This document shows positions 8,059 through 17,064 of a DNA stretch of 52,355 nucleotides, one piece after another. How positions within the stretch are numbered: position 1 is the first letter of the stretch; each line of letters begins with the position of its first letter. A program made the position numbers and the translations under genes. Origin of the DNA: an uncultured Caulobacterales bacterium (GTDB lineage: Bacteria; Pseudomonadota; Alphaproteobacteria; Caulobacterales; Maricaulaceae); assembly GCA_937924355.1 (NCBI GenBank), contig CALDSY010000087.1, forward strand, positions 1-52,355. Reading direction: 5' to 3'. The notes below the pieces were generated by a model. That model did no database searches. It was not told the origin of the DNA and saw nothing but the letters and a program-made list of their open reading frames with translations.

Positions 8059-10262
8059 TGGCCAAAGCTATTGAAATTACACCGGAAATCGTGGCCGAGC
8101 ACGGCCTGACGCCGGAAGAGTATCAGATCATCTTGGACCGATTGGGCCGTGCGCCTAATATGAATGAGCTGGGTATTTTCTCGGTCATGTGGTCTGAGCA
8201 TTGTTCTTATAAATCTTCGCGCCGTCATCTCGGTAAATTTTTGACCAAAGGCCCCCGGGTTATTCAGGGACCGGGCGAAAACGCCGGCGTTATCGACATT
8301 GACGATGGTGACGCCATCATCTTCAAAATGGAGAGCCACAACCATCCGTCCTATATTGAACCCTATCAAGGGGCCGCCACAGGCGTTGGCGGGATCATGC
8401 GCGATGTTTTCACTATGGGGGCCAGGCCAATCGCCCTCATGAATGCGCTCCGGTTTGGAGAACCTACTCATCCAAAAACCAAAACATTGGTGAGCGGTGT
8501 TGTCGCGGGGATTGGCGGATACGGAAACTGTGTCGGTGTTCCAACGGTCGGCGGCGAAACCAATTTTCACAAAGGCTATAACGGCAATATTCTCGTCAAC
8601 GCTATGTGCGTCGGACTGGCCCGGGCCGATAAAGTTTTTTATTCAGCTGCCAAAGGCGTTGGGAACCCTATATTTTATGTTGGTTCCAAAACGGGCCGTG
8701 ATGGCATTCACGGCGCGACCATGGCGTCTGCAGAGTTTGACGACGATAGCGAAGAGAAGCGCCCAACTGTACAAGTCGGTGATCCCTTCACGGAAAAACT
8801 CCTGATCGAGGCCTGTATGGAGCTTATGGCCACAGACGCCATTATTGCCATCCAAGATATGGGTGCTGCCGGCCTGACTTCGTCGTCTGTGGAAATGGCT
8901 GACAAGGGCGGTGTGGGCATCGAACTCATTCTTGATGATGTGCCTCAGCGCGAAGACGGCATGACACCATATGAGATGATGCTCTCTGAAAGCCAAGAAC
9001 GTATGCTTATGGTCATCCACCCGGGCAAAGAGCAATTGGCTTTTGATGTCTTCCACAAATGGGAATTGGATGTGGCGCAGATTGGTGTCACGACGGACAC
9101 AGGTCGACTGGTCCTTAATCACAAGGGTAAGGTCGTTTGTGATATCCCGATCGCGCCGCTGGCGGATGACGCCCCTAATTATGATCGACCACATGTACCA
9201 ACGGAAAAACGCGAAGAGGTTAAAGCGGAAAACATCGCTTTAACGGATATCAATGCGGCTCTGAAAACCATGATCGGCTCCCCTGACCTCGCGTCGCGGC
9301 GCTGGATCTGGGAACAATATGACCGCCATGTTATGGCGGACACCGTAGACAGCAGCCAAAGCGGCGGCGATGCGGCCATCGTCCGTATCCATGGCAAGAA
9401 CAAAGCCGTCGCGATTACGACGGATGTCACACCGCGTTATTGTTATGCCGACCCGCATGAAGGCGGAAAACAATGCGTCGCGGAAACATGGCGCAATTTG
9501 ACCTGCGTCGGTGCCGACCCCATCGCTATCACGGACTGCCTGAATTTTGGTAATCCGGAGCGCCCAGAGATTATGGGTCAGTTTGTCGGTTGCGTTGAAG
9601 GCATGAATGAGGCTTGTCGCGCCCTCGATTATCCGGTCGTCTCAGGCAATGTATCCCTTTATAACGAGACCAATGGTCAGGCAATCCCACCAACGCCCGC
9701 CGTGGGCGGCGTGGGGCTCATCCCTGATTTGCAGCACTTTACTACGCTTGCAGGCGCCAAAGAGGGCGACGCGCTCATCATTATTGGTGAAACAACAGGG
9801 TGGATCGGGTCTTCGATTTATCTACGCGAAGTGGGCGGCAGCGAAGACGGTGCCCCGCCCCCGGTTGATTTAGCTTTGGAAAAACTCAATGGCGACTATG
9901 TCCGGCAGCTTATCAGAAACCGCCGCGTGCATGCCGCTCATGACTGTTCTGATGGTGGCTTGCTGATTACGGCGACTGAAATGGCGATGTCATCTGGCAT
10001 CGGAGTGCAAATCGACCGGCCGAGCGGTGACTTTGCGCTGAGCGGGTGGTATTTTGGCGAAGATCAGGCTCGTTATCTGATCGCCGTTGATGAAAACAGT
10101 GTGAACCCTATCCTGTCCACAGCAGACGGCAAAGGCATCAAAGCGGCGCGTATCGGTACCTTCAAAGGTGGTGGTATGACCAGTAATGACGGTCTGGACC
10201 TTGCACTTTCAGATATCCGCGCCATCTATGAAGCCTGGTTCCCAGCGTTGATGGAGAGTTGA
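8058..10262 (+). CDS. purL: FGAM synthase synthetase subunit PurL (small type)
   Basis: ATP-dependent amidation of FGAR to FGAM, working with PurS and PurQ. At 734 residues it is the short PurL, without fused PurS-like and glutaminase domains. Signatures include SEHCSYKSS near the N terminus, the ATP/metal site [34 protein letters not shown], and the second-half repeat GGDAAIVRI with SGNVSLYNE. One base separates its stop from the bolA-family gene. Confidence 0.97.
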   Translation: MAKAIEITPEIVAEHGLTPEEYQIILDRLGRAPNMNELGIFSVMWSEHCSYKSSRRHLGKFLTKGPRVIQGPGENAGVIDIDDGDAIIFKMESHNHPSYIEPYQGAATGVGGIMRDVFTMGARPIALMNALRFGEPTHPKTKTLVSGVVAGIGGYGNCVGVPTVGGETNFHKGYNGNILVNAMCVGLARADKVFYSAAKGVGNPIFYVGSKTGRDGIHGATMASAEFDDDSEEKRPTVQVGDPFTEKLLIEACMELMATDAIIAIQDMGAAGLTSSSVEMADKGGVGIELILDDVPQREDGMTPYEMMLSESQERMLMVIHPGKEQLAFDVFHKWELDVAQIGVTTDTGRLVLNHKGKVVCDIPIAPLADDAPNYDRPHVPTEKREEVKAENIALTDINAALKTMIGSPDLASRRWIWEQYDRHVMADTVDSSQSGGDAAIVRIHGKNKAVAITTDVTPRYCYADPHEGGKQCVAETWRNLTCVGADPIAITDCLNFGNPERPEIMGQFVGCVEGMNEACRALDYPVVSGNVSLYNETNGQAIPPTPAVGGVGLIPDLQHFTTLAGAKEGDALIIIGETTGWIGSSIYLREVGGSEDGAPPPVDLALEKLNGDYVRQLIRNRRVHAAHDCSDGGLLITATEMAMSSGIGVQIDRPSGDFALSGWYFGEDQARYLIAVDENSVNPILSTADGKGIKAARIGTFKGGGMTSNDGLDLALSDIRAIYEAWFPALMES

Positions 10263-10263
10263 T

Positions 10264-10500
10264 ATGGCCATGGAGGCCACAGAAATTGAGCGCATGATTA
10301 AAGACGCCATGCCCGATGCCATTGTCGAGATCACCGATTTGGCTGGTGATGGCGATCATTACAAAGCTGTCGTCATCAGTGAGGCGTTTCAAGGGAAATC
10401 ACGGGTGCAACAACATCAAATGGTATATGCCGCCCTCAAAGGTAATATGGGCGGGGTTCTACATGCCCTAGCCCTTGAAACCCGCGCACCAGACGCTTAG
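10264..10500 (+). CDS. BolA family protein
   Basis: 78 residues with the BolA class II-type KH-like fold. Visible features are the DGDHYKAVVIS strand, the helix motif FQGKSRVQQHQMVYAAL, and the late conserved histidine in GVLHALAL. BolA proteins partner with monothiol CGFS glutaredoxins to bind or transfer [2Fe-2S] clusters, and the very next gene encodes such a glutaredoxin. It starts one base after purL, so it is expressed with the purine operon. Whether it is closer to IbaG/BolA2 or BolA3 is not decided here. Confidence 0.92.
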   Translation: MAMEATEIERMIKDAMPDAIVEITDLAGDGDHYKAVVISEAFQGKSRVQQHQMVYAALKGNMGGVLHALALETRAPDA

Positions 10501-10528
10501 ATAATCTGGGCAATAGAAAGGCCTGACT

Positions 10529-10861
10529 ATGTCCGCAAATGTTCAAGACGCAATTCGAAAATCCGTCACGGAAAATAACGTTGTCCTATTTATGAAAGGT
10601 ACACCCGTTTTCCCGCAATGTGGATTTTCGTCAACCGTTGTGCAAATTCTAGATTATCTTGGCGTCGACTATGAATCCGTGAATGTCCTCGATGACCCGG
10701 AAATCCGGCAAGGCATCAAGGAATATAATAACTGGCCCACCATCCCGCAAATTTTTGTGAAAGGCGAGTTTATCGGCGGTTGCGATATTATGCGCGAGAT
10801 GTTCGAAACCGGCGAGTTAAAGACACTCCTGACGGAGAAGGAAATCCCGCTCTCCGCCTGA
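10529..10861 (+). CDS. grxD: Monothiol glutaredoxin (Grx4/GrxD type)
   Basis: 110 residues with the CGFS active site at Cys31 (FPQCGFSS), preceded by the FMKGTP motif. The glutathione-binding WPTIPQ-x-FV and GGCDI loops are present. These proteins carry and deliver Fe-S clusters rather than reduce disulfides, usually as a complex with the BolA-type protein encoded just upstream. Coupling to purL may be functional, since the amidophosphoribosyltransferase step can depend on Fe-S in some PurF types, but that is inference. Confidence 0.96.
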   Translation: MSANVQDAIRKSVTENNVVLFMKGTPVFPQCGFSSTVVQILDYLGVDYESVNVLDDPEIRQGIKEYNNWPTIPQIFVKGEFIGGCDIMREMFETGELKTLLTEKEIPLSA

Positions 10862-10889
10862 TTCAGCTTCTGAAATCATTCCCTGATTA

Positions 10890-10914
10890 ATTGCGCCCTT
10901 AGAACAGGCGCAAT
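10890..10914 (+). repeat. Hairpin between grxD and the following ORF
   Basis: An 8-bp perfect stem (ATTGCGCC-type arm at 10890-10897, GGCGCAAT at 10907-10914) with a 9-base loop ends at the base before the ATG at 10915. No U-tract follows. It would occlude initiation at 10915, which favours the later ATG at 10969 or a structural control. Confidence 0.5.
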
Positions 10915-11337
10915 ATGGCATTTAAAAAGGTCGAAATCTCAAATCAAGAGTCGTGGCGCGGACGCTCCATGACCAATGGTCGCTTGCTTGCAACAGCTGC
11001 TACATGGGTTTTCGCTATTGCAGCCATTTATTGCAGTATGTTTTATATTCCAGCTTTGTATGACTTCGATCGAGGATTTGATTTATCATCCCGTGTTCCC
11101 AATGCTGAAAAATCCAGGTCCAACCCACTCACACCGGCATTTGAGTTACTCAGACAGAACCGAGCCTATATGCGGGCCGGTCAGTCCATGGAAGCCGTTT
11201 ATGATATTGCAGGCCAGTCCAAAGGAGATCTGGTCATTTATGCATGCAATGCCCCGCCGTTTTGGAAATGTTCAGGTGCGATCCAATCACGATCCAAAAA
11301 ATCCCGGTCCGTAACCGGACAGGGCGGCATGCCGTGA
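10915..11337 (+). CDS. Small membrane-anchored protein of unknown function, probably frameshifted
   Basis: The frame encodes 140 residues, with one hydrophobic segment near residues 24-45 and a soluble part containing two cysteines (VIYACNAPPFWKC). The ATG at 10969 is an alternative start, and neither has a strong ribosome site. After about residue 117 the reading becomes Ser/Arg-rich and unprotein-like, while a different frame becomes convincing and runs to 11429 (see the next entry). The break lies near an A6 run at 11295-11300; one extra A there would fuse the frames. No family was recognised. Confidence 0.5.
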   Translation: MAFKKVEISNQESWRGRSMTNGRLLATAATWVFAIAAIYCSMFYIPALYDFDRGFDLSSRVPNAEKSRSNPLTPAFELLRQNRAYMRAGQSMEAVYDIAGQSKGDLVIYACNAPPFWKCSGAIQSRSKKSRSVTGQGGMP

Positions 11338-11429
11338 AAATTCAGCAAAACGGCTTTTACGGCTATCGTTTAGAGCTTGCCGATGTATCAGCAGATTATG
11401 ATCTGGTCTGGCAACGGCGCTTCCAATAA
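11265..11429 (+). pseudogene. Out-of-frame C-terminal part of the 10915 gene
   Basis: In the frame shifted by one base back, the sequence reads IQKIPVRNRTG, then an amphipathic strand pattern NGFYGYRLELADVSADYD and ends LVWQRRFQ. This looks like a genuine beta-rich protein end, without the Ser/Arg bias of the original frame. It is best explained as the true C terminus of the preceding ORF separated by a one-base indel. Its TAA overlaps the rpsD terminator. A sequencing error is also possible. Confidence 0.4.
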
Positions 11430-11451
11430 AAAAGCCCCGCTAAAGCGAGGC
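11428..11451 (-). terminator. Rho-independent terminator of rpsD
   Basis: Read on the minus strand: GCCTCGC, loop TTTA, GCGGGGC, then six T's. One internal pair is a G-U wobble. It lies 28 bases past the rpsD stop and overlaps the stop codon of the opposing small ORF. Confidence 0.85.
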
Positions 11452-11478
11452 CTCGGCAATCTGAAAAATGCTCCCAAA

Positions 11479-12096
11479 TTAACGGGAGTAGAATTCCACA
11501 ACCAGATTGGGTTCCATCATCGCTGGATACGGCACTTCATCAAAGCTTGGAATACGTACAAAAGTTGCCTTCATAGCGCTTGGGTCCAAGTCGATATATT
11601 CTGGCACTTCGCGCTCGGCGCTCTCCAAAGCTTCCAGGACAAGCGCCATAGTGCGGGATTTTTCTCGTACTTGAATGACGTCACCGACTTTACAGCGGTA
11701 GGACGGGATATTGACCTTCTTGCCATTGACCATGACATGACCGTGATTAACAAATTGGCGCGCTGCAAACACAGTCGGAACCAATTTTGAACGATAAACA
11801 ATGGCATCCAGACGGCGCTCGAGCAAACCGATCAGGTTTTCAGACGCATCGCCTTTTTGGCGGGTTGCCTCGGCGTAAATACCACGAAATTGTTTCTCGG
11901 TGATATTTCCGTAATAACCTTTTAGCTTCTGTTTGGCCCGAAGCTGTGTACCGAAGTCAGACAATTTACCTTTACGACCAGCGCCATGCTGCCCTGGAGG
12001 GTAAGGTCTTTTGTTGACAGGTGATTTGGGACGGCCCCAGATGTTTTCGCCCATACGGCGGTCAATTTTATATTTGACAGAACTACGCTTAGACAT
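11479..12096 (-). CDS. rpsD: 30S ribosomal protein S4
   Basis: Primary 16S rRNA-binding protein that nucleates assembly of the 30S body. 205 residues from the ATG at 12096, which has a GAAGAG ribosome site and gives the standard MSKR start; the longer open frame to 12129 is not needed. Signatures include [11 protein letters not shown], the S4 RNA-binding domain [38 protein letters not shown] (split here: residues about 95-130) and the C-terminal end FYSR. It is a single-gene unit with its own promoter and terminator, as in other alphaproteobacteria. Confidence 0.97.
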   Translation of the reverse strand: MSKRSSVKYKIDRRMGENIWGRPKSPVNKRPYPPGQHGAGRKGKLSDFGTQLRAKQKLKGYYGNITEKQFRGIYAEATRQKGDASENLIGLLERRLDAIVYRSKLVPTVFAARQFVNHGHVMVNGKKVNIPSYRCKVGDVIQVREKSRTMALVLEALESAEREVPEYIDLDPSAMKATFVRIPSFDEVPYPAMMEPNLVVEFYSR

Positions 12097-12125
12097 GCGT
12101 TTACACTCTTCTTCGACGTGGCCCG

Positions 12126-12148
12126 GCAAACCAACTCACTCGGTTTGC
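12126..12148 (-). promoter_or_regulatory. Hairpin in the rpsD 5' leader
   Basis: A perfect 7-bp stem (GCAAACC / GGTTTGC) with a 9-base loop sits 30 bases before the rpsD start. S4 controls its own translation through leader RNA structure in several bacteria, so a regulatory role is possible. No pseudoknot was traced. Confidence 0.3.
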
Positions 12149-12204
12149 GATTACAACGGCGGCACCACACCTACCCGTACTGTCCCATTTTTCAGGGATG
12201 GCGG

Positions 12205-12232
12205 CTTTTAACGCGACCTCCTGCTATGTCAA
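12205..12232 (-). promoter_or_regulatory. rpsD: Putative rpsD promoter
   Basis: On the minus strand TTGACA (12232-12227) is a perfect -35 hexamer. After 16 bases comes TAAAAG (12210-12205), a moderate -10. It would give a leader of roughly 100 bases before the rpsD start. Confidence 0.45.
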
Positions 12233-12310
12233 GCGCAAGATGTAACGATTTGTGACACCGAAGCCGGGAAAAGACTCGCCTCTTCCAGCCCCTTGTGAGA
12301 TAGGCGCCAA

Positions 12311-13210
12311 ATGCAGGAACGCGTCGACAATCCCGGACTCATTGCCGGTATAACCGCCTATGTGATATGGGGTATTTTTCCTGTCTATTTCAAAATTACA
12401 GAATCGATCGCGGCCACAGAAATACTAACCCACCGGATAATCTGGTCAGTCCCGTTTGGTTTGCTTATTCTTGTCTTCAGACGGCAACTGGGGGAAGTCT
12501 GGACGGCGCTCAAGAATGGCCAAACCGTCGGGTTATTGCTAATTGCGTCCATTGCCCTAGCGGCCAATTGGGGCGTTTACATCTGGGCCATTCAACAAGA
12601 GCAGATATTCCAAGGTAGCCTAGGTTACTATATCAATCCGCTAATGTATGTGTTGGTCGGCGTCGTGTTTTTTAAGGAAAGCCTGTCCCGGAACCAGCTA
12701 TTTGCGGTTATTCTTGCCATAATCGGCGTTCTGATCCTCACGTTCTATGGCGGTCAGTTCCCTGCAATCTCCCTATTTTTGGCCACCTCATTCACCATAT
12801 ATGGTGTCATGCGGAAATATGTCGATATTGCCGCCATGCCGGGCCTATTCATCGAAGTTATTCTGCTCCTGCTGCCCGCTCTAGCCTACATATACTGGTT
12901 ATCCAGTCAGGGATTTTTCGAATTTCCGACGGCGGATGGACAAATGAAGGTCTTACTTTTATTAGCCGGCCCAATCACGGTTCTGCCGCTTATGGCTTTT
13001 GCCTTCGCCGCGCGGCGACTAAGCCTAACTATGCTGGGCTTCCTCCAATATATCGGCCCGACCTTACAATTTATGTGCGGCCTCTATTACGGCGAGGAAT
13101 TCACCTCGGCTCACGCTTGGTGTTTTGGTTTTATCTGGAGTGCCATTATACTCTTTACTTGGGACACGTTTCGGCAACAACGGGCGGTGATTAAGGCGGA
13201 GATAACATGA
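12311..13210 (+). CDS. rarD: RarD family EamA-type transporter
   Basis: 299-residue inner-membrane protein of the drug/metabolite transporter superfamily, with about ten hydrophobic segments in two EamA repeats. The N terminus (GLIAGITAYVIWGIFPVYFK) and the segment ANWGVYIWAIQQ...SLGYYINPL are diagnostic for RarD. The family was named from chloramphenicol sensitivity, but its substrate is unknown. Its stop overlaps the thiE start (ATGA), so the two are co-expressed. Confidence 0.92.
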   Translation: MQERVDNPGLIAGITAYVIWGIFPVYFKITESIAATEILTHRIIWSVPFGLLILVFRRQLGEVWTALKNGQTVGLLLIASIALAANWGVYIWAIQQEQIFQGSLGYYINPLMYVLVGVVFFKESLSRNQLFAVILAIIGVLILTFYGGQFPAISLFLATSFTIYGVMRKYVDIAAMPGLFIEVILLLLPALAYIYWLSSQGFFEFPTADGQMKVLLLLAGPITVLPLMAFAFAARRLSLTMLGFLQYIGPTLQFMCGLYYGEEFTSAHAWCFGFIWSAIILFTWDTFRQQRAVIKAEIT

Positions 13211-13842
13211 GCGCGCATTGTCAGATATACCTAATAACCCCGCCCGCTATCGCGGACATGGACGCTTTCTTAGAGACCTTAAAAAACACTTTGTCAGCGG
13301 CGCCTGTCGCTTGCCTGCAAATCCGTCTAAAGGATTACGAGGATTCAGCGATTATTCAGGCGGCTCAGGCTATGTCGCCCATATGTCGAGACTACAACAC
13401 GGCGGTGATTATCAATGATCGACCCGATTTGGCCAAAGAATGCAAGGCAGATGGCGTCCATATTGGACAGAATGACATGGACTATTTTTCATCTAGAGAA
13501 CTGCTGGGCGAGGATGCAATCATTGGCGTCACATGCCATAATTCCAAAGAATTGGCCTTTGAGGCCGCCAGTGCGGGTGCCAGTTACGTGGCATTCGGCG
13601 CCTTTTTCGAAACCGAAACAAAGGCTCCGAAATTCCGCGCCGACAAGGAGATTTTAACATGGTGGGATCAAGCCATCGTCACGCCTTGCGTTGCCATCGG
13701 GGGGATCAACCCGGACAACGCAAAAGAGATCATTCAAGCCGGGGCGGATTTCATCGCCGTGTCCTCGGGTGTCTGGAATTATCAGGACGGACCGGCCGCT
13801 TCCGTCAAACGCTTGCATCAGCTCTGCTTGGCGCAGGACTAA
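13207..13842 (+). CDS. thiE: Thiamine phosphate synthase
   Basis: 211-residue TIM-barrel enzyme that couples HMP-pyrophosphate with thiazole phosphate. Seen motifs: LQIRLKDY, the DRPDLA-x-x-x-x-ADGVHIGQND pyrophosphate/metal region, GVTCHN, ASYVAFGAFFET(K) and a phosphate-binding AIGGI loop followed by the final GV segment. The phosphate loop TETKAP matches the family's TxTK pattern. It overlaps rarD by 4 bases. No other thiamine genes are near. The 3' end is overlapped by the longest frame of the Sel1 gene. Confidence 0.9.
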   Translation: MSAHCQIYLITPPAIADMDAFLETLKNTLSAAPVACLQIRLKDYEDSAIIQAAQAMSPICRDYNTAVIINDRPDLAKECKADGVHIGQNDMDYFSSRELLGEDAIIGVTCHNSKELAFEAASAGASYVAFGAFFETETKAPKFRADKEILTWWDQAIVTPCVAIGGINPDNAKEIIQAGADFIAVSSGVWNYQDGPAASVKRLHQLCLAQD

Positions 13843-14861
13843 TTTTTTCACCGGCGGCTTTCGCCCAGGATAGTGATTTGAAAAACCTACCCTCTATTCC
13901 GTTAAATGCGCCGACCCAGGCCACGGGGCATTCTGAATTTGCACAAGCGGTCTCTGCATATGAAATGCTGGATTACGCCACGGCTCTATCGCAAGCCAAA
14001 GTCGCGGCGGCCCAAGGGTATGCAGATGCTCAAGTCATGACCGCTCATATCCTGCTGCGCGGCGACGCCGGATTTACGGACTATAATCAGGCGGCGGATA
14101 ATTACCGCAAGGCCGCAGCTCAGGGTAATACGGATGCCTATGTCGGCCTCGGGGAGATGGCGCTTCGCTCATTGGCTGGGCTGACCCCCTCTGATGCCAT
14201 GCCCTGGTTCTCCTCTGCGGCACAAGCCGGTCGTCGTGACGCCATGCGCGCCATCGGGGAAATGTATATGAAGGGTCAGGGTATCGCGCCGGACCCGGAC
14301 AAAGCCCAATACTGGCTCGATAAAGCCGGAGAACGCGGCGACCACCTAGCCCACAGAAAAATGGCTGACAGCTTATTCGAGAGTGATCCGGTCAAAGCCC
14401 TGTCATTCTATGAAAAAGCTGCGGGCGCCGGAGACAATGAAGCGGCCTATATTGCCGCGATTATGTATGAAGAGAATTTCGAAATTAAGCCGAATACCGA
14501 CCGAATGGCCGAACTGATGAAACAAGCGGCCGAAAGTGGTCACGCCCCTGCTCAGGCGGATTATGGATTATTGGTCTATCAAGGACGCGGAGTCCCTCAA
14601 AGTACAAATGAAGCCGCAGACTGGTTTGCAAAGGCCGCGCGCGGCGGAGATGATGAAGGTATGTTCTTATATGCTTTTACCTTGGCCAAAGGTGAAGGTG
14701 TGCCTCAGAATTTTGAGGAAGCCTATTACTGGGTGCTCAAAAGCGGTCAAAGTGAAGTCTCTGATTACAATCAGGACCGAATAAAACTACGTGAAGGGTT
14801 GGAACAAAAGCTCGACCGGGCAACGGTAGACCGCGTTAAAACTCGGGCTAGCGCGCCTTAA
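13659..14861 (+). CDS. Secreted Sel1-repeat (TPR-like) protein
   Basis: The credible protein begins with a signal-peptide core (LASALLGAGLIFSPAAFAQ, around 13812-13870). It is followed by about six Sel1/TPR-like repeats with the pattern A..W..KAA..G...A...LG.MY..G.G: examples lie around GQGIAPDPDKAQYWLDKAGERG and GRGVPQSTNEAADWFAKAARGG. Such proteins act as periplasmic scaffolds. The oddity is the start: within the open frame only ATG 13659, GTG 13662 and TTG 13686 exist, all deep inside thiE, giving a 40-50 residue Arg/His-rich pre-sequence. Either the gene uses a rare start near 13800-13824 or a frameshift removed the original one. The 3' end overlaps the convergent SDR gene by 14 bases. 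Confidence 0.72.
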   Translation: MVGSSHRHALRCHRGDQPGQRKRDHSSRGGFHRRVLGCLELSGRTGRFRQTLASALLGAGLIFSPAAFAQDSDLKNLPSIPLNAPTQATGHSEFAQAVSAYEMLDYATALSQAKVAAAQGYADAQVMTAHILLRGDAGFTDYNQAADNYRKAAAQGNTDAYVGLGEMALRSLAGLTPSDAMPWFSSAAQAGRRDAMRAIGEMYMKGQGIAPDPDKAQYWLDKAGERGDHLAHRKMADSLFESDPVKALSFYEKAAGAGDNEAAYIAAIMYEENFEIKPNTDRMAELMKQAAESGHAPAQADYGLLVYQGRGVPQSTNEAADWFAKAARGGDDEGMFLYAFTLAKGEGVPQNFEEAYYWVLKSGQSEVSDYNQDRIKLREGLEQKLDRATVDRVKTRASAP

Positions 14862-15582
14862 AATATTTCGTATCTCGAAAATTAATCCGCGCCCCATTTT
14901 TTGTGAATGACGGAGAGAGCATCTCAACCACGAGAGGCGCTAGGTCGTCTGGCTGCGGAATGGTGGATGGATCTTCACCCGGCATGGCTTTTGCGCGCAT
15001 TTTCGTGGCCGTTCCCCCAGGATTGAGCAGATTGACACAAATATTGGTCACGCCAACTTCTTCGGCATAAGATTGCACAAAGACTTCCAGCGCTGCTTTT
15101 GAGGCCGCGTAGGCCCCCCAAAATGCCCTGCCCCCTAAAGCTACACTCGACGTGACAAAAAGCGCCCTGGCAGATTTGGATTCTCGCAAGAGCGGATCTA
15201 GGCTGCGGATAAGCCGGTAATTGGCCGTCATATTGACCGCCATAATCTCTTCGAAATCTTTAGGTTCGATCTGGTTGGACGGCATGAGATCCTTTAGCAC
15301 GCCCGCATTCCCAAACAGCCCGTCCAAGCGCCCCCATCTGTCGTTGATGATCGACCCCAATTGATCAATGCCGTCAAAGTTTTTGAGGTCCATGGGCACT
15401 AATGTGCATTCGCCCCCGGACTTTGTGATGGCATCGTCGAGATCTTCGAGGGCACCTTGCGTGCGGCCTAGTGCAATAATATGAGACCCAGCGTCTGCTA
15501 GGGCTAAAGCTGCGTGATACCCAATACCACGGGTAGCCCCTGTGACGAGGGTAATGCGTCCCAAAAGGGGTTTGTCTGTCAT
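14848..15582 (-). CDS. SDR family NAD(P)-dependent oxidoreductase
   Basis: 244-residue classical short-chain dehydrogenase. It shows the TGATRGIG cofactor loop at about residues 14-21, the NAG motif (FGNAGVL), catalytic Ser in VTSSVALGG and the YxxxK pair in YAASKAAL. The substrate cannot be told from sequence. It follows purF after 9 bases on the same strand, so it may be the tail of the radA-cvpA-purF unit. It converges on the Sel1 gene with a 14-base overlap. Confidence 0.88.
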   Translation of the reverse strand: MTDKPLLGRITLVTGATRGIGYHAALALADAGSHIIALGRTQGALEDLDDAITKSGGECTLVPMDLKNFDGIDQLGSIINDRWGRLDGLFGNAGVLKDLMPSNQIEPKDFEEIMAVNMTANYRLIRSLDPLLRESKSARALFVTSSVALGGRAFWGAYAASKAALEVFVQSYAEEVGVTNICVNLLNPGGTATKMRAKAMPGEDPSTIPQPDDLAPLVVEMLSPSFTKNGARINFRDTKYFKAR

Positions 15583-15591
15583 GATCTTCTC

Positions 15592-17064
15592 TTAGGCGAC
15601 TTCCACAAGGAAAGACAGTTGCTTTGAGGTGCCCTTCTGACGGTCTCGGTCGATGAGCGGCGTTGGATAATCCCCCGTAAAGCAATGGTCCGTGTATTGA
15701 GGCGAGTCACCCTCACGGTACTCCTCTCCCATGGCCCAATATAGACCTTCAATAGAAAGAAATCCGAGCGAGTCCACTTCCAGCATTTCCGTCATCGCGT
15801 CCAAAGAATAATTCGCAGCGATCAGCTTTTCTTTCGTTGGCATATCGATGCCGTAATGGTCTGGAAACTTGATGGGCGGCGAAGCTGACCGGAAATGAAC
15901 TTCCTTGGCCCCAGCTGCCTTGACCATGCGAACAATTTTGGTTGAAGTCGTTCCGCGGACAATGGAGTCGTCGACCAGTAAAACCCGTTTCCCTTCAATC
16001 ATAGACCGGTTGGCCGAATGTTTTAGTCTTACACCCATATCCCGGATCTGTTGCGTCGGTTGGATAAAGGTCCGCCCGACATAATGGTTTCGGATAATCC
16101 CCAGTTCAAAGGGCGTCCCGATTTCCTGGGAAAACCCAAGCGCCGCCGGAACCCCGCTATCGGGCACTGGAATGATCACATCCACATCAGCTGGACATTC
16201 CTGCGCGAGACGCAGGCCCATCCGTTTACGGACCTCATAAACGCTTTTACCGCCCACGATACTATCCGGGCGAGCGAAGTAAACGAACTCAAAAACACAA
16301 GGGCGCGGACGGGCATCCGGAAACGCCCGGAAGGACCGGATACCGCTATTATTGATCGCCACAACTTCGCCTGGTTCGACTTCCCGAATAAACTCGGCCC
16401 CAACCATGTCAAAGGCGCAGGTTTCGGAGGCCAACATGTAGCTATCCCCAAGCCGGCCAATTAAAAGGGGCCGAATACCAAAACGGTCGCGAGCGCCAAT
16501 CAAGGCATCGGCTGTCATACAGACAAAAGCATAACCCCCGTCAATTTGACGAATAGCGCCCATAAACCCGTCCATAAATTCTCCGGCACGCGCGCGGGCA
16601 ATCAGATGAATAAGGACTTCGGTGTCACTTGTACTTTGGAAAATCGCGCCCAGCTCCACCAAGCGTTCGCGTAACGTATAGGCATTGGTCAGGTGGCCAT
16701 TATGGGCAACGGCAAATCCACCTATGGCCAATTCAGAAAACAAAGGCTGTACATTTCGTAGTGTGGTTTGACCGGCCGTAGAATACCGAACATGCCCGAT
16801 GGATAGATGGCCTTTCAAACGCTCGGAAGGATCCGATCCAGTGAAATTATCTCCGACGAGCCCCAGATGACGCTCTGTATGAAACTTTTCGCCATCATAG
16901 CTGGCTATGCCGCAAGCTTCCTGACCCCGGTGCTGGAGGGCGTGTAGACCCAGCGCCGTCAGCGAGGCCGCGTTTTCCATCCCAAATATTCCAAAGACCC
17001 CACATTCTTCGCGGATCCGATCCGCCTCAGGATCAATGAAACAAGTCGGATTATTGGTTTCCAT
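15592..17064 (-). CDS. purF: Amidophosphoribosyltransferase
   Basis: First committed step of purine synthesis: PRPP and glutamine to phosphoribosylamine. I place the start at the ATG at 17064 because GAGGAAG lies 6 bases upstream; the ATG at 17085 has no ribosome site. This gives 490 residues with a 20-residue propeptide ahead of catalytic Cys21 (EECGVFG). Glutaminase motifs (GHVRYSTAG, AHNGHLTN) are followed by the PRTase loop VLLVDDSIVRGTTS. The propeptide suggests the self-processed, possibly Fe-S containing PurF type. It overlaps cvpA by 14 bases. Confidence 0.96.
   Translation of the reverse strand: METNNPTCFIDPEADRIREECGVFGIFGMENAASLTALGLHALQHRGQEACGIASYDGEKFHTERHLGLVGDNFTGSDPSERLKGHLSIGHVRYSTAGQTTLRNVQPLFSELAIGGFAVAHNGHLTNAYTLRERLVELGAIFQSTSDTEVLIHLIARARAGEFMDGFMGAIRQIDGGYAFVCMTADALIGARDRFGIRPLLIGRLGDSYMLASETCAFDMVGAEFIREVEPGEVVAINNSGIRSFRAFPDARPRPCVFEFVYFARPDSIVGGKSVYEVRKRMGLRLAQECPADVDVIIPVPDSGVPAALGFSQEIGTPFELGIIRNHYVGRTFIQPTQQIRDMGVRLKHSANRSMIEGKRVLLVDDSIVRGTTSTKIVRMVKAAGAKEVHFRSASPPIKFPDHYGIDMPTKEKLIAANYSLDAMTEMLEVDSLGFLSIEGLYWAMGEEYREGDSPQYTDHCFTGDYPTPLIDRDRQKGTSKQLSFLVEVA

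Noticed and set aside
8643-9194. 183-residue open frame on the minus strand inside purL
   Set aside because: It lies fully opposite a strongly conserved gene, has no ribosome site or recognisable motif and its composition is that of a codon-position shadow.
11290-11302. Programmed -1 frameshift at the A6 run
   Set aside because: The context is not a proper X-XXY-YYZ heptamer in the reading frame, and no downstream stimulatory structure was evident; an indel explains it more simply.
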